DNA of 64,000 nt from Streptomyces sp. A1277 (GTDB taxonomy: Bacteria > Actinomycetota > Actinomycetes > Streptomycetales > Streptomycetaceae), in NCBI RefSeq assembly GCF_004795015.1, contig NZ_SSBI01000016.1, forward strand, positions 1-64,000. The letters are read 5' to 3'. This document shows positions 24,986 through 35,129 of the stretch, piece by piece. Made by a program: the position numbers and the translations under genes. The notes beneath the pieces were generated by a model. It saw nothing but the letters and a program-made list of their open reading frames with translations. It searched no databases and was not told the DNA's origin. Numbering within the stretch: the first letter of the stretch is position 1; each line of letters starts with the position of its first letter.

Positions 24986-26341
24986 TCAGCCGCGCCAGGG
25001 CAGCTCGGCGGTGACCTTGGTCGGACCGCCCACCGGGGAGTCGACCACCAGGACCCCGTCCACGGCATCCAGCCGCTCGGTCAGCCCGGCGAGACCGCTG
25101 CCCGCCGCCAGGTCGGCGCCGCCGCGCCCGTCGTCGGTCACCTGGAGCAGCAGCCGGTCCTCCGTGCGCCACACGTCGACCGAGGCGCGGGTGGCACCAC
25201 TGTGCTTGCTGACGTTCTGCAGGAGTTCGGAGACGGTGAAGTACGCGATGCCCTCGATGGCCTGCGCGGGCCGGGACGTCAGGTCCACCTCGACGGTGAC
25301 GGGGACCGTGCACCGGGAGGCGATGGCGGACAGGGCGGCGTCCAGGCCGCGGTCGGTGAGGACGGCCGGGTGGATGCCGCGGGCCAGGTCGCGCAGCTCC
25401 TGGAGGGCGACCTTCACCTCGCCGTGCGCCTCGTCCACCATCCTCGCCGCGGCCTCCGGGTCGGCGGTCAGCTTCTCCTTCGCGAGCCCCAGGTCCATGG
25501 CCAGGGCCACGAGCCGGGCTTGCGCCCCGTCGTGCAGGTCGCGCTCGATGCGGCGCAGATCGGCGGCGGCCGTGTCCACGACGACACCCCGATCCGACTC
25601 CAGCTCCGTGACGCGCTCCGCCAGCCGGGACGGGCCCAGCAGCCCGGCCACCATCAGCCGGTCCACCGCGGCCAGGCCCCGGATCACCCACGCCGACACC
25701 AGGACGACGGCCAGCCCCAGCAGGCTGGTGAGGGCCAGCTCCAGGGGCGAGTCCAGATAGACCTCCCGCGTGGAGTCCCCGTACAGCTGAATCCCCTGGA
25801 CCCCCGCGTGCGAGGGGACGGCCCAGTGCCACAGCGGGTAGGTCAAGGCCCCCCAGCCCCAGGCCCACAGCGTGAGCGAGACGCAGAAGGTGAAGACCGC
25901 CCACGGGAAGTGCAGCAGCGCGTAGAGCAGGTGGCGCCAGGACACCCCGCTCTTCAGGACCGCCCCGACCCAGGACATCAGCCCGCCGGTCCGGCCGCGC
26001 ACCGGCGCCGGGTCGGCCACGTCCAGCTTCAGCAGGGCCCGCGCCCGGGTCCGCTCCAGCATTCCGAAGCCCCGGCACATGACCAGACCGGCCGCCAGCA
26101 CCGGAATGCCCAGGAAGGTGACGAGCAGCCCGGCACTCAGCGAGACCATGGTGATCGCGAAGACGAAGAGCACGATGCTGATCGGCAGGTTCAGCAGGAG
26201 ATAGCAGAACTCGCGCCAGGTCCTTGCCTCCAGGGGAGCCCGCAGCACGGCCGGCAGGACGCGCCGCGTCACCGGGCGGCCCCCGGAACCGCTTCCCGAC
26301 CGCTGAGGGTCCCGTATGTCCGGTCCGTATGCCGTGGCCAT
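24986..26341 (-). CDS. Sensor histidine kinase (NarL-type partner), copy 1
   Basis: 451 residues from ATG 26341. Four to six membrane segments in the first 230 residues form the actinobacterial 'sensor' domain. The HisKA_3 box is IERDLHDGAQARLVAL with His270. The ATPase domain has an N-box around FTVSELLQNVSKHS and a G-box DDGRGGADL. Its catalytic half is nearly identical in DNA to the second kinase. The frame also opens to 26491 through a 24-bp repeat array, so a longer N-terminus is possible. Signal is unknown. Confidence 0.9.
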   Translation of the reverse strand: MATAYGPDIRDPQRSGSGSGGRPVTRRVLPAVLRAPLEARTWREFCYLLLNLPISIVLFVFAITMVSLSAGLLVTFLGIPVLAAGLVMCRGFGMLERTRARALLKLDVADPAPVRGRTGGLMSWVGAVLKSGVSWRHLLYALLHFPWAVFTFCVSLTLWAWGWGALTYPLWHWAVPSHAGVQGIQLYGDSTREVYLDSPLELALTSLLGLAVVLVSAWVIRGLAAVDRLMVAGLLGPSRLAERVTELESDRGVVVDTAAADLRRIERDLHDGAQARLVALAMDLGLAKEKLTADPEAAARMVDEAHGEVKVALQELRDLARGIHPAVLTDRGLDAALSAIASRCTVPVTVEVDLTSRPAQAIEGIAYFTVSELLQNVSKHSGATRASVDVWRTEDRLLLQVTDDGRGGADLAAGSGLAGLTERLDAVDGVLVVDSPVGGPTKVTAELPWRG

Positions 26342-26361
26342 GGGTTCCGTCCGTTTCTTCT

Positions 26362-26476
26362 TCTGCGTCCGCGTCGTCTGGGACCTGTGCGTGCGTGTCG
26401 TCTGGGATCTGTGCGTGCGTGCTGTCTGGGGGTTGTGCGTGCGTGCTGTCTGGGGGCCGTGCGTGCGTGTTGTCTG
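26362..26476 (-). repeat. 24-bp tandem repeat upstream of kinase 1
   Basis: About 4.8 copies of a 24-bp unit with the core TGCGTGCGTG and CTGTCTGGG fill the gap between the two kinase genes. The copies start at 26362, 26386, 26410, 26434 and 26458. On the minus strand they read in frame into kinase 1 as a repeated Thr-Ala-Arg-Thr-His type octapeptide if an upstream start is used. They could instead be an untranslated spacer. Confidence 0.85.
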
Positions 26477-26554
26477 TGCGTTCTGATTCAAGAGTGCTGG
26501 GTCGCGCGCCGGCGCACCATGAGGGCGGTATCCGTCTCGGACCGGGGGTTTTCC

Positions 26555-27766
26555 CTACCTCTTGGGCCCCGGAGCGTGCCCGCCGGACGCGCTCCTCTCG
26601 CTCTCCCGGTCGCGCCAGGGCAGCTCGGCGGTGACGGTCGTCGGGCCGCCGGCGGGGGAGTCCAGGACGAAGGCCCCGTCGACGGCGTCCAGCCGCTCCG
26701 CGAGCCCCGCCATCCCCGTACCGCCGTTCATCGAGGCCCCGCCCCGCCCGTCGTCGCCGACTTGGAGCAGCAGCCGGTCGCCCGAGCGCCACACGTCCAC
26801 GGACGCCGTACGGGCCCCGCTGTGCTTGCTGACGTTCTGCAGGAGTTCGGAGACGGTGAAGTACGCGATGCCCTCGATGGCCTGCGCGGGCCGGGACGTC
26901 AGGTCCACCCGCACGGTGACCGGGACGGTGCACCGGGAGGCGATGGCGGACAGGGCGGCGTCCAGGCCGCGGTCGGTGAGGACGGCCGGGTGGATGCCGC
27001 GGGCCAGGTCGCGCAGCTCCTGGAGGGCGACCTTGACCTCGCCGTGCGCCTCGTCGACCATGCGGGCCGCGGCCTCCGGGTCGTCGGCCAGCTTCTCCTT
27101 GGCGAGGCCGAGACCCATGGCGAGGGCGACGAGCCGGGCCTGCGCCCCGTCGTGCAGGTCGCGCTCGATGCGGCGCAGGTCGGCGGCGGCCGTGTCGACC
27201 ACCACGCCCCGGTCCGACTCCAGTTCGGCGATGCGGCGTTCGAGGTCGTCGGAGGGGGAGAGCAGCCCGCGCACCATGGCCCGGTCCGCGTTGGCCAGGA
27301 ACCGCGACGTATAGGGGAGCGCCGGCCACAGCACGAGGCACAGGAGCGTCACCACGAAGGTGAGGATGCCCCACGGCAGCCGCATGAACGAGTACAGCGC
27401 CGCCCGCCAGGCCACCGGGTCCATCAGGCTCGACCACAGCCAGGCGAAGAACCCCTCCTCCCGGCGGCCCCGGGCCACCGGACTCGGCTCCTCGACCCGG
27501 ACCCCCAGCAGCTTGCGCGCCCGGCCCCGCTCGGCCCGCCCGATCAACCGGGCACCCTGCAGCCCGGCGGCCAGCAGCGGCAGCCCGACCACGGTGACCG
27601 CGAGGCCCACGCCGATGCTGATCATCAACACCGTGTAAACAAATCCGACGATCGCCATCGGAAGGTTGGCGAGGAGGTGTGCGACCTCCTTCCACGTCCA
27701 CCGGCCGAAGGCGAAGCGGACGGGGGGCGGCCCTTCGTGGGAGGGCACCTGGGGGCTCATGGTCAT
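26555..27766 (-). CDS. Sensor histidine kinase (NarL-type partner), copy 2
   Basis: 403 residues from ATG 27766 (MTMSPQ); ATG 27760 or an upstream ATG at 27802 are alternatives. The layout matches copy 1: a 'sensor' region with about four membrane segments to residue 155, HisKA_3 box with His205 (IERDLHDGAQ), N-box SELLQNVSKHS and G-box DDGRGGASM. The kinase core aligns with copy 1 at a fixed offset of 1620 bp with long identical DNA stretches, indicating recent duplication or gene conversion. The membrane parts differ more, so the two may sense different inputs. Confidence 0.9.
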   Translation of the reverse strand: MTMSPQVPSHEGPPPVRFAFGRWTWKEVAHLLANLPMAIVGFVYTVLMISIGVGLAVTVVGLPLLAAGLQGARLIGRAERGRARKLLGVRVEEPSPVARGRREEGFFAWLWSSLMDPVAWRAALYSFMRLPWGILTFVVTLLCLVLWPALPYTSRFLANADRAMVRGLLSPSDDLERRIAELESDRGVVVDTAAADLRRIERDLHDGAQARLVALAMGLGLAKEKLADDPEAAARMVDEAHGEVKVALQELRDLARGIHPAVLTDRGLDAALSAIASRCTVPVTVRVDLTSRPAQAIEGIAYFTVSELLQNVSKHSGARTASVDVWRSGDRLLLQVGDDGRGGASMNGGTGMAGLAERLDAVDGAFVLDSPAGGPTTVTAELPWRDRESERSASGGHAPGPKR

Positions 27767-27954
27767 ACGACCAGCCTGCCGGGCGCGACCTGCGGATGCC
27801 ATGGGGCTCGTGGGTGAGGCGAAGTAGGGATATCCCCACCGTCTCCCGCCCCACCCCATCCGTTGCCCGACGCAACTGCTTACCCGTCCTTTACAGGGCC
27901 TAGACTCCCGTGCGTACAGATCGTCGAACGGTTAGAGGGAGCGAGGGGGCGGAC

Positions 27955-28497
27955 GTGGCCGACGTGACGGACCTTCCGGGCGCGGCGTACCTGCCGGGTC
28001 CGTCGGACCTTCCGGACGTGGCGTACCTGCCGGGTCCGTCGGACCTTCCGGACGTGGCGTACCTGCCGGGTCCGTCGGAACTTCCGAACGTGGCACATCC
28101 GCCGGGAACGGCGCCGGCCGTGCTCGCGTCGGACTACTTCCACAGCTACTCGGTCGTCGGACTGCTCGCCGTGGTCGGCGTCCTGTTCGTCGCGGTCGCC
28201 TTCGGGGCCGGCCGGCTGCTGCGCCCGGTGGTCCCGACGCCGGAGAAGCTCCTCGCGTACGAGTGCGGCGTGGACCCCGTGGGGGAGGGCTGGGCGCACA
28301 CCCAGGTCCGCTACTACGTCTACGCCTTCCTGTACGTGATCTTCGCCGTCGACTCGATCTTCCTCTTCCCCTGGGCGACCGTCTTCGCCGCACCCGGATA
28401 CGGCGCGACGACGCTCGTGGAAATGTTCATCTTCCTCGGTTTCCTGGCCGTGGGACTGCTCTACGCATGGAAGAAGGGCGTCCTCGAATGGACGTGA
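27955..28497 (+). CDS. nuoA: NADH-quinone oxidoreductase subunit A-like
   Basis: 180 residues from GTG 27955, preceded by GAGGGAGCGAGGGGG. Residues 1-55 are an extension made of a 12-residue repeat ([12 protein letters not shown] type). The NuoA core with three membrane helices follows, with [11 protein letters not shown] and [24 protein letters not shown]. NuoA is a small membrane subunit beside the quinone channel. It opens a ten-gene operon and overlaps nuoB by 10 bp. Ordinary NuoA is about 120 residues, so the repeat extension is unusual. Confidence 0.93.
   Translation: MADVTDLPGAAYLPGPSDLPDVAYLPGPSDLPDVAYLPGPSELPNVAHPPGTAPAVLASDYFHSYSVVGLLAVVGVLFVAVAFGAGRLLRPVVPTPEKLLAYECGVDPVGEGWAHTQVRYYVYAFLYVIFAVDSIFLFPWATVFAAPGYGATTLVEMFIFLGFLAVGLLYAWKKGVLEWT
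27971..28097 (+). repeat. 36-bp tandem repeat inside nuoA
   Basis: Three full copies (27971-28006, 28007-28042, 28043-28078) and a degenerate fourth copy of a 36-bp unit beginning ACCTTCCGG. Copies 2 and 3 are identical. It codes for a Pro/Leu/Asp-rich N-terminal extension of NuoA. Confidence 0.93.
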
Positions 28498-29129
28498 CGA
28501 GCCCGTCGTCCGCCGACGCGGGGGCCGAACCCGCCGCCGTACCCACGTTCCTCCCGGAACCCAAGCGCCTGGGCGTCCTGTCCCGGCTCGCACCGGAGCC
28601 GATGAAGGTGGTCCTCAACTGGGGCCGCCGCTACAGCCTCTGGGTCTTCAACTTCGGACTCGCCTGCTGCGCCATCGAATTCATCGCCGCGTCCATGGCC
28701 CGCCACGACTTCATCCGGCTCGGCGTCATCCCGTTCGCGCCCGGACCCCGCCAGGCCGACCTCATGATCGTCTCCGGCACGGTGACGGACAAGATGGCCC
28801 CGGCGGTCAAGCGCCTGTACGAGCAGATGCCCGAGCCCAAGTACGTCATCTCCTTCGGCGCCTGCTCCAACTGCGGCGGCCCGTACTGGGACTCGTACTC
28901 CGTGACCAAGGGCGTCGACCAGATCATCCCCGTCGACGTCTACGTACCCGGCTGCCCGCCCCGGCCCGAGGCCCTGCTCCAGGGCATCCTGAAGCTCCAG
29001 GAGAAGATCGCCCGCGAGTCGCTGGGCGAGCGCTACGCGACGGCCGCAGGCGCCCGCCCCTCCACGGCCGCCCTGCGCAGCGGCCTGGTGGCCCCGCCGG
29101 CCGTTCCCGGGAAGGCCGAGGACAAGTGA
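28488..29129 (+). CDS. nuoB: NADH-quinone oxidoreductase subunit B-like
   Basis: 213 residues. It carries the N2 cluster ligands of NuoB: the tandem Cys60-Cys61 ([11 protein letters not shown]), Cys126 ([10 protein letters not shown]) and Cys156 ([12 protein letters not shown]). In complex I this cluster passes electrons to quinone at the interface with NuoD, which is absent here. It overlaps nuoA by 10 bp and nuoC by 4 bp. The C-terminal 30 residues are a variable Ala/Pro tail. Confidence 0.95.
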   Translation: MDVTSPSSADAGAEPAAVPTFLPEPKRLGVLSRLAPEPMKVVLNWGRRYSLWVFNFGLACCAIEFIAASMARHDFIRLGVIPFAPGPRQADLMIVSGTVTDKMAPAVKRLYEQMPEPKYVISFGACSNCGGPYWDSYSVTKGVDQIIPVDVYVPGCPPRPEALLQGILKLQEKIARESLGERYATAAGARPSTAALRSGLVAPPAVPGKAEDK

Positions 29130-30496
29130 CCGCCTCCGACGCCTACGACGGCCTCCCCGGTTCCGTCACGGAACTCTTCGGCGACGACGCCGCGGCCGAG
29201 CAGGCATACGACCTGCTGACCGTCGACGTCCCGCCCGCCTCGTGGATCACCGCCCTGGAAACGGCGCGCGACGGACTCGGCTGCACCTACTTCGACTGGC
29301 TGAGCGCGGTGGACGAGCAGGGCACCGGCTTCCGCGTCTGCGCGCACGTCGCCGCGCTCCCGGAGCCGGGCTCCGGCGTACGGCGCCTACTACTCCGCAC
29401 GACCGTCCCGCACGAGGCCCCCGTCCTGCCGACCGCGATCGGCGTCTACGCCGGAGCCGCCTGGCACGAGCGTGAGACGCACGAGATGTTCGGCATCGGC
29501 TTCGAGGGCCACCCGCACCTCGTCCCGCTCCTGCTGCCCGAGGGCTTCGAGGGCCACCCCCTGCGCAAGGACTTCGTCCTGGCCGCCCGCGTGGCGAAGG
29601 CATGGCCCGGCGCGAAGGAGCCGGGCGAGTCGGAACACGGCGGCCCGAAGCGCCGCACGATGCTCCCCCCGGGCGTCCCCGACCCCAACGAGTGGGGCCC
29701 CCTCAAGGGCCAGCTCCCCCCGGCCCCCACCCGCCCCGCCCGCACGGCGAGGGCCGCGGGCGACCGCCCCCCGCGCCGGACCCGCACGGCGGGCGAGGCG
29801 ACGCCGACGACGCCGACGACACCGGGGGCGTCGGGGGCGTCGGAGGCGTCGGGGGTGGCTGAGCAGGGCGGCGCACCGGCTGCTCCGCCGCGCCGGAGCC
29901 GCACCGCGGGCGAGGCGACCCCGAGCAGCCCGGCTGCCCCGCCGCGCCGCAGTCGCAGCGCGTCGCAGGGTTCGGCGAGCCAGCGGGGGGCGGGGGCGTC
30001 GGAGACCCCGGAGGCTCCGCAGGCCCCGCAGGCCCCGCAGGCCCCGGAGGCTCCGCAGGCATCGGGTGCGGGCGCGGAGACCCCCGAGGCTCCGAAGATC
30101 CCGGGTGCGGGTGCGGGTGCGGGTGCGGGTGCGGAGGCGGGTGCGGTGCCGGACACGGCGTCGGACGCGCCGTGGCACAACGCCCGCCCGGCGTTCGACG
30201 AGTCTCCGGAGGCCGGCGACGCGTCCCAGCCCCCTTCCCAGCCCCTCCGGCGTTTGAGGAGCGGGGGCCCGGGGGCGGAGCCCCCGGTTCGGGAAGGGGC
30301 GGGTAGGGGAGAAGCCCAGCGCAGCGAACCCCCGAGCGCTCCCGCACCCGACACCGCTCCCGACACCGCCCCCGCACCCCCCACCGCCCCCGCACCCGAC
30401 ACCGAGCCCAACACCAGATCCGCACCCGACCCCGCACCCGCACCCGACACCAACTCCGCGACCGACGACACCCCCACCGGAGGCGATCCCGAGTGA
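29126..30496 (+). CDS. nuoC: NADH-quinone oxidoreductase subunit C-like with long repetitive tail
   Basis: 456 residues. Only the first 155 are NuoC (30-kDa subunit): [20 protein letters not shown] and the terminal [12 protein letters not shown]. The remaining 300 residues are low-complexity Ala/Pro/Thr/Arg sequence with short tandem repeats such as APQ, GAGA and APDT. The tail also contains a read-through Streptomyces dispersed repeat near 30231-30310. The tail's function is unknown; it would protrude into the cytoplasm. It overlaps both neighbours by 4 bp. A normal NuoC is about 200-240 residues. Confidence 0.92.
   Translation: MTASDAYDGLPGSVTELFGDDAAAEQAYDLLTVDVPPASWITALETARDGLGCTYFDWLSAVDEQGTGFRVCAHVAALPEPGSGVRRLLLRTTVPHEAPVLPTAIGVYAGAAWHERETHEMFGIGFEGHPHLVPLLLPEGFEGHPLRKDFVLAARVAKAWPGAKEPGESEHGGPKRRTMLPPGVPDPNEWGPLKGQLPPAPTRPARTARAAGDRPPRRTRTAGEATPTTPTTPGASGASEASGVAEQGGAPAAPPRRSRTAGEATPSSPAAPPRRSRSASQGSASQRGAGASETPEAPQAPQAPQAPEAPQASGAGAETPEAPKIPGAGAGAGAGAEAGAVPDTASDAPWHNARPAFDESPEAGDASQPPSQPLRRLRSGGPGAEPPVREGAGRGEAQRSEPPSAPAPDTAPDTAPAPPTAPAPDTEPNTRSAPDPAPAPDTNSATDDTPTGGDPE
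30231..30313 (+). repeat. Streptomyces-type dispersed palindromic repeat inside nuoC
   Basis: This stretch contains CCCCTCCGGCGTTTGAGGAG followed by a GGGGGC-rich palindrome (CCGGGGGC-GGA-GCCCCCGG, 30269-30287), framed by CCCCTTCCC (30231-30239) and GGGAAGGGG (30291-30299). I recognise it as a repeat scattered in intergenic regions of many Streptomyces genomes. Here it is in frame and translated as part of the NuoC tail. Confidence 0.75.
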
Positions 30497-31461
30497 ACGA
30501 CGCACTGGACGTCGCCCTCCGCATCGTCATCGTCTTCGCGGTCTTCATGGTCCTCCCCCTCGTCGTCGGCCAGACCGAACACAAGGTGATGGCCCACATG
30601 CAGGGCCGCCTGGGCCCGATGTACGCCGGCGGCTTCCACGGCTGGGCCCAGCTCGTCGCGGACGGCGTGAAGTTCGCGCAGAAGGAAGACATCGTCCCGG
30701 CCGGCGCCGACCGCAAGGTCTTCCGCCTCGCGCCGGCCGTCGCGCTGCTCCCGTACCTGCTCGTGCTGGTCGCGATCCCGGTCGGCCCGGGGGAGGGCGC
30801 GGTCGGCCAGGTCGTCGACGCCGGCATCTTCTTCGTGCTCGCGGTGATGGGCGTCGGCGTACTCGGCTCACTGATGGCCGGCTGGGCGTCGGCCAACAAG
30901 TTCTCCTTGCTCGGCGGCCTCCGCACCGCCGCCCAACTGCTCGCCTACGAGCTGCCGATGCTGCTCGCCGCCGCCTCCGTGGCGATGGCGGCCGGCACGG
31001 TCTCCCTGCCCGGCATCCTCGACGCGTTCGAGTGGTGGTGGCTGCCCTGGCAGATCATCGGCGCCCTGGTCTTCTTCGTGGCCGGGCTCGCCGAACTCCA
31101 GCGCCCGCCGTTCGACATGCCGGTCGCCGACTCGGAGATCATCTTCGGCGCGTACACCGAGTACACGGGCCTGCGCTTCGCGCTGTTCCTGCTCGCCGAG
31201 TACGCGGGCATCGTCGTGCTGTGCGGGCTGACCACCGTCCTGTTTCTCGGCGGCTGGCACGGCCCGATGGGCGCCGACGGACTCGGCTGGGTCTGGACCC
31301 TGCTGAAGACCGGCATCCTCGCGTTCGTCGTGATCTGGCTGCGCGTGAGCTACCCGCGTCTGCGCGAGGACCAGTTGCAGAAGCTCGCCTGGACCACACT
31401 CATCCCGCTCGCTCTCGCGCAGATCGCGCTCACCGGCATCGTGAAGGTGGCGATCAACTAG
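30493..31461 (+). CDS. nuoH: NADH-quinone oxidoreductase subunit H-like
   Basis: 322 residues from GTG 30493, eight membrane helices. Conserved NuoH signatures are present: [39 protein letters not shown] segment ([20 protein letters not shown]) and [17 protein letters not shown]. NuoH forms the quinone-binding heel of complex I with NuoB and NuoD. It overlaps nuoC by 4 bp and nuoI by 1 bp. Confidence 0.95.
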   Translation: MNDALDVALRIVIVFAVFMVLPLVVGQTEHKVMAHMQGRLGPMYAGGFHGWAQLVADGVKFAQKEDIVPAGADRKVFRLAPAVALLPYLLVLVAIPVGPGEGAVGQVVDAGIFFVLAVMGVGVLGSLMAGWASANKFSLLGGLRTAAQLLAYELPMLLAAASVAMAAGTVSLPGILDAFEWWWLPWQIIGALVFFVAGLAELQRPPFDMPVADSEIIFGAYTEYTGLRFALFLLAEYAGIVVLCGLTTVLFLGGWHGPMGADGLGWVWTLLKTGILAFVVIWLRVSYPRLREDQLQKLAWTTLIPLALAQIALTGIVKVAIN

Positions 31462-32054
31462 TGCCCCCGATCCCCGGCTCAGGTCTGGCCAAGGGCCTCG
31501 CCGTCACCCTGCGGACGATGACGAGGAAGACCGTCACCGCCCAGTACCCGGACGTGCAGCCCGAACTCCCGCCCCGCTCCCGGGGCGTCATCGCGCTGTT
31601 CGAGGAGAACTGCACGGTCTGCATGCTCTGTGCCCGCGAGTGCCCGGACTGGTGCATCTACATCGACTCCCACAAGGAGACCGTGCCCGCCGCGGCTCCG
31701 GGCGGCCGCGAGCGCAGCCGCAACGTACTGGACCGCTTCGCGATCGACTTCTCGCTCTGCATGTACTGCGGCATCTGCATCGAGGTGTGCCCGTTCGACG
31801 CGCTGTTCTGGTCGCCGGAGTTCGAGTACGCGGAGACGGACATCCTCGAACTCACCCACGAGCGCGACAAGCTCCGCGAGTGGATGTGGACGGTCCCCGA
31901 GCCGCCCGCGCTCGACCCGCGCGCCGAGGAACCGAAGGAGATCGCCGCCGCCCGCAAGACGGCCGACAAACTCCGCGCCCAGCAGGAACAGCAGACACAA
32001 GAGGCACAGCAGGCACAGGAAGCCGCCGCAGAGGCAGAGGAGGGCGAGGCATGA
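31461..32054 (+). CDS. nuoI: NADH-quinone oxidoreductase subunit I-like (2x[4Fe-4S])
   Basis: 197 residues from GTG 31461, sharing one base with the nuoH stop (TAGTG). Two ferredoxin-type motifs are complete: Cys51, 54, 57, 61 ([11 protein letters not shown]) and Cys100, 103, 106, 110 ([11 protein letters not shown]). NuoI carries electrons to the N2 cluster and in ferredoxin-driven complexes is the likely docking point. The last 35 residues are a Gln/Ala/Glu-rich helix. It overlaps nuoJ by 4 bp. Confidence 0.95.
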   Translation: MPPIPGSGLAKGLAVTLRTMTRKTVTAQYPDVQPELPPRSRGVIALFEENCTVCMLCARECPDWCIYIDSHKETVPAAAPGGRERSRNVLDRFAIDFSLCMYCGICIEVCPFDALFWSPEFEYAETDILELTHERDKLREWMWTVPEPPALDPRAEEPKEIAAARKTADKLRAQQEQQTQEAQQAQEAAAEAEEGEA

Positions 32055-32701
32055 GCACCGCTCTCGCGGCCGCCTCGGCGGCCCCCGGCTTCCTCTCCCC
32101 GACCGGGGTCGAGATCGCCTTCGTCCTCGTCGGCATCGCCACCCTCGGCGCGGCCCTGGTGACCGTCACGACCAGGCAGCTGGTGCACGCCGCCCTCTGG
32201 CTGATCGTGGCGCTCGGCGGCCTCGCCGTCGAATACCTCCTGCTGACGGCGGAGTTCATCGCCTGGGTGCAGGTACTGATCTACGTGGGTTCCGTCATCG
32301 TCCTCCTCCTGTTCGGCCTGATGCTCACGCGGGCCCCCATCGGCCGCTCCCCGGACGCCGATTCGGAGAACCGCTGGGCCGCCCTGGCGGTGGCCGTCGC
32401 CGCGGCCGGCACCCTCGTCTGGGTCGTCGTGGACGCCTTCCGTACCACCTGGATCGAGCTCGACGGGCCCGCCCAGGGATCCACCGAGGCCACCGGCTCC
32501 TTCCTCTTCCGGAACTGGGTGCTCCCCTTCGAAGTACTCTCCGTCCTGCTGCTCGTCGCCCTCGTCGGCGCGATCGTCCTCTCCCGCAAGGGCCACCAGG
32601 CCGAGCCCCGGGCCACCAAGGGCCACCAGGCCGAGCCCCGGGCCACCACGAGCCGCGCGGCCGAGCCCCGGGCCACCACGCACCGAGAGGACAACAGCTG
32701 A
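32051..32701 (+). CDS. nuoJ: NADH-quinone oxidoreductase subunit J-like
   Basis: 216 residues with five membrane helices. NuoJ features are [46 protein letters not shown] (the helix with the conserved YVGAV-like Tyr) and [23 protein letters not shown] 30-residue cytoplasmic tail follows, built from a 10-residue repeat ([10 protein letters not shown]) by tandem DNA duplication. It overlaps nuoI by 4 bp and nuoK by 1 bp. Confidence 0.93.
   Translation: MSTALAAASAAPGFLSPTGVEIAFVLVGIATLGAALVTVTTRQLVHAALWLIVALGGLAVEYLLLTAEFIAWVQVLIYVGSVIVLLLFGLMLTRAPIGRSPDADSENRWAALAVAVAAAGTLVWVVVDAFRTTWIELDGPAQGSTEATGSFLFRNWVLPFEVLSVLLLVALVGAIVLSRKGHQAEPRATKGHQAEPRATTSRAAEPRATTHREDNS
32588..32677 (+). repeat. 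30-bp tandem repeat at the nuoJ C-terminus
   Basis: Two identical 30-bp copies (32588-32617 and 32618-32647) and a degenerate third (32648-32677) code for repeated [10 protein letters not shown] in the tail of NuoJ. Confidence 0.93.
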
Positions 32702-33129
32702 TGCACCTCGCCTATCCCGCCGTGCTCGCCGCCCTCCTCTTCTGCACCGGGCTGTACGGAGTCCTCGCCCGCCGCAACGCGATCCTCGTCCTGATGTCCG
32801 TCGAGCTGATGCTCAACGCCGTCAACCTCAACCTGGTCGCCTTCGACGTCTGGCTCCGCGACACCCTGCACTCCGGCCAGGCCCTCGCCCTGTTCACCAT
32901 CGCCATCGCGGCGGCGGAGATCGGCATCGGCCTGGCGATCGTCCTCGCCGTGTACCGCAACCGCGGCACCTCCGACATCGACCGCCTCCGCGACACCGCC
33001 GAGACCGACGAGGCCGAAACGGTCCCGGCCGGCGACGACGAGGACGACGACCCCGCGGGCGCCGCCCGCCCCGAAGACCAGGCCACTGCTGCGGCAGGGA
33101 AGGCAAAGAAGGCAGAGGCCACCGCGTGA
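32701..33129 (+). CDS. nuoK: NADH-quinone oxidoreductase subunit K-like
   Basis: 142 residues. Three membrane helices with the buried NuoK glutamate in [19 protein letters not shown] and the second in [19 protein letters not shown]. Normal NuoK is about 100 residues; here an acidic 45-residue C-terminal extension is added. It begins on the last base of the nuoJ stop (TGATG) and overlaps nuoL by 4 bp. Confidence 0.94.
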   Translation: MHLAYPAVLAALLFCTGLYGVLARRNAILVLMSVELMLNAVNLNLVAFDVWLRDTLHSGQALALFTIAIAAAEIGIGLAIVLAVYRNRGTSDIDRLRDTAETDEAETVPAGDDEDDDPAGAARPEDQATAAAGKAKKAEATA

Positions 33130-35126
33130 CCACCACGACCCTCGCCGTCCTCGTCCCCCTCCTCCCGTTCCTGGGCGCCGCCGCCGGTCTCCTCACCGGC
33201 CGCACCGCGCCCGGCTACGTCCGGCCGCTCGCCGTCCTGCCCTCCCTCGCCTCCCTCGTCCTCGCGGCCGTCGTCGCCGCACGCCAGGGCGGCGGCCGGG
33301 CCATCGACGCGGCGACCCAGCTCACCCCCACCGGCTCCGTCCCGATCGACCTCGCGCTGCACCTCGACGGCTTCGCCGTCCTCGTCGCCGTGCTGGTCGC
33401 CCTCGTCGCGAGCTGCGTGCAGATCTACTCGACCGCCTACCTGCGCGACGACCCCCGCTACGCCTCGTACGCGGCCCTGGTCTCCCTCTTCACCTCCGCG
33501 ATGCTGCTCGTCGTCTACTCCGGCGACCTGATGGTGCTCCTGGTCGGCTGGGAGGTCATGGGCATCTGCTCCTACTTCCTGGTCGGCCACTACTGGGAGA
33601 CGCCCGAGGCCCGCGCCGCCTCCCTCAAGGCGTTCCTGGTCACCAAGCTCGGTGACGTCCCCTTCCTCATCGGCCTGTTCGCCCTCGCCGCCGACACCGG
33701 CACCTTCCGCATCACCGGCATCCTCGGCGCCGTCGCCCACGACGGCCTCGACCACCCCACCCTCATCGCGCTCCTCCTGCTCGCCGGGGTCGCGGGCAAG
33801 TCCGCGCAGTTCCCCCTGCACACCTGGCTGCCCGACGCCATGGCCGGCCCCACCCCCGTCTCCGCGCTGATCCACGCGGCGACGATGGTCGCCGCCGGCA
33901 TCTACTTCGTGGCCCGGCTCCTCCCCGTCTTCGCGGCATCCGGCGCCGCCCTCGTCGTCCTCGCCGTGATGGCGGCCGTCACGATGATCGGCTCCGGGCT
34001 CGCCGCGCTCGCCCAGGACGACATCAAGCGCGTCCTCGCCTACTCGACCATCGGCCAGCTCGGCTACATGTCCGGCGCCCTGGCCGTCGGCGACCGCGGG
34101 GCCGCCGTCTTCCACCTCATCTCCCACGGTGCGTTCAAAGCGGTCCTCTTCCTCGCCGCCGGCGTCGTCATCCACGCCGCAGGCACCAACTCACTGGCCG
34201 CCATGTCCCGGATGAGCGGCCTGACCCAGCGCATCCCGGACGCCTACTGGACGATGACCGTCGCCCTCCTCGCGCTGGCCGCCATCCCCCCGTTCGCCGG
34301 CTTCTTCTCCAAGGAAGCCGTCCTCGTCGCCGCCGAGCGGACCGCGCTCGGCCACCGGCACGTCGCCCCGGCCGCCGCCGGCTGGACGATCCTCGTCGCC
34401 GGGCTCCTGGCCGCCGTGCTCACCGCCGCCTACGCCACCCGGCTCTGGCTCCTCGCCTTCCGGGGCCGGGGCGCCGAGGCCCCCGACCACGGCCGGCAGC
34501 CCGTCGCCATGACCGCCGTCCTGTGGGTGCTGGCCGTACCGACCATCGCGCTCGGGCTGAGCATCGGCGTGATCGGCGACTGGTTCGACGGCCACCGCCT
34601 CATCCCGTCCCTGACCACCGCCGTGCTCTCCACCGGCGTCGGCCTCGTCGGCGGCCTCGTCACCTACGGGGCCTGGCGCCACACCACCGCACTCGCCGCC
34701 CGCGTCCCCATGGGCTCGGTCGTCGCCCACCCCGACGCGGAACCCGCACTCGTCGAGATCGAGGCCATCGAGGTCCGCACCGCCGCCTACGGCACAGCCG
34801 GTGACGCCCCCGACCCCGCCGACCCCGGCCGCCTGCTGCTCGGCCCCCTCCACCGCCACGCGGCCACCGGCTTCCACCTGGACGCCCTGTACGCGGCGCT
34901 GTTCGTCCGCCCCGTCCAAGCGGCGGCGCGCCTCGTCCGCTTCCTGGACCGCGAGGTGGTCGACACCTACGTACGCGGCTCCGCCACCGGCGCACGCTGG
35001 TTCGGCACCGCCGTCCGCCGCGCCCAGACCGGCAACGTGCAGACCTACCTCAGCGCACTGCTCGCCGGTTCCCTGGTCCTGGCGGTCGCCGCCGTCGTCT
35101 TCGCCAACGTCAACGCGGGGTCCTGA
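33126..35126 (+). CDS. nuoL: NADH-quinone oxidoreductase subunit L-like
   Basis: 666 residues from GTG 33126, antiporter-like subunit with about 16 helices. Signature segments are [18 protein letters not shown] (with the conserved Glu), [37 protein letters not shown] and [18 protein letters not shown]. The C-terminal part contains the lateral helix. NuoL is one of three proton-pumping channels. It is followed after 3 bp by nuoM. Confidence 0.95.
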   Translation: MTTTTLAVLVPLLPFLGAAAGLLTGRTAPGYVRPLAVLPSLASLVLAAVVAARQGGGRAIDAATQLTPTGSVPIDLALHLDGFAVLVAVLVALVASCVQIYSTAYLRDDPRYASYAALVSLFTSAMLLVVYSGDLMVLLVGWEVMGICSYFLVGHYWETPEARAASLKAFLVTKLGDVPFLIGLFALAADTGTFRITGILGAVAHDGLDHPTLIALLLLAGVAGKSAQFPLHTWLPDAMAGPTPVSALIHAATMVAAGIYFVARLLPVFAASGAALVVLAVMAAVTMIGSGLAALAQDDIKRVLAYSTIGQLGYMSGALAVGDRGAAVFHLISHGAFKAVLFLAAGVVIHAAGTNSLAAMSRMSGLTQRIPDAYWTMTVALLALAAIPPFAGFFSKEAVLVAAERTALGHRHVAPAAAGWTILVAGLLAAVLTAAYATRLWLLAFRGRGAEAPDHGRQPVAMTAVLWVLAVPTIALGLSIGVIGDWFDGHRLIPSLTTAVLSTGVGLVGGLVTYGAWRHTTALAARVPMGSVVAHPDAEPALVEIEAIEVRTAAYGTAGDAPDPADPGRLLLGPLHRHAATGFHLDALYAALFVRPVQAAARLVRFLDREVVDTYVRGSATGARWFGTAVRRAQTGNVQTYLSALLAGSLVLAVAAVVFANVNAGS

Positions 35127-35129
35127 GCC

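Noticed and set aside
26362..26476. CRISPR or attachment-site repeats between the kinases
   Set aside because: Direct 24-bp tandem copies with no spacers, reading in frame with the kinase.
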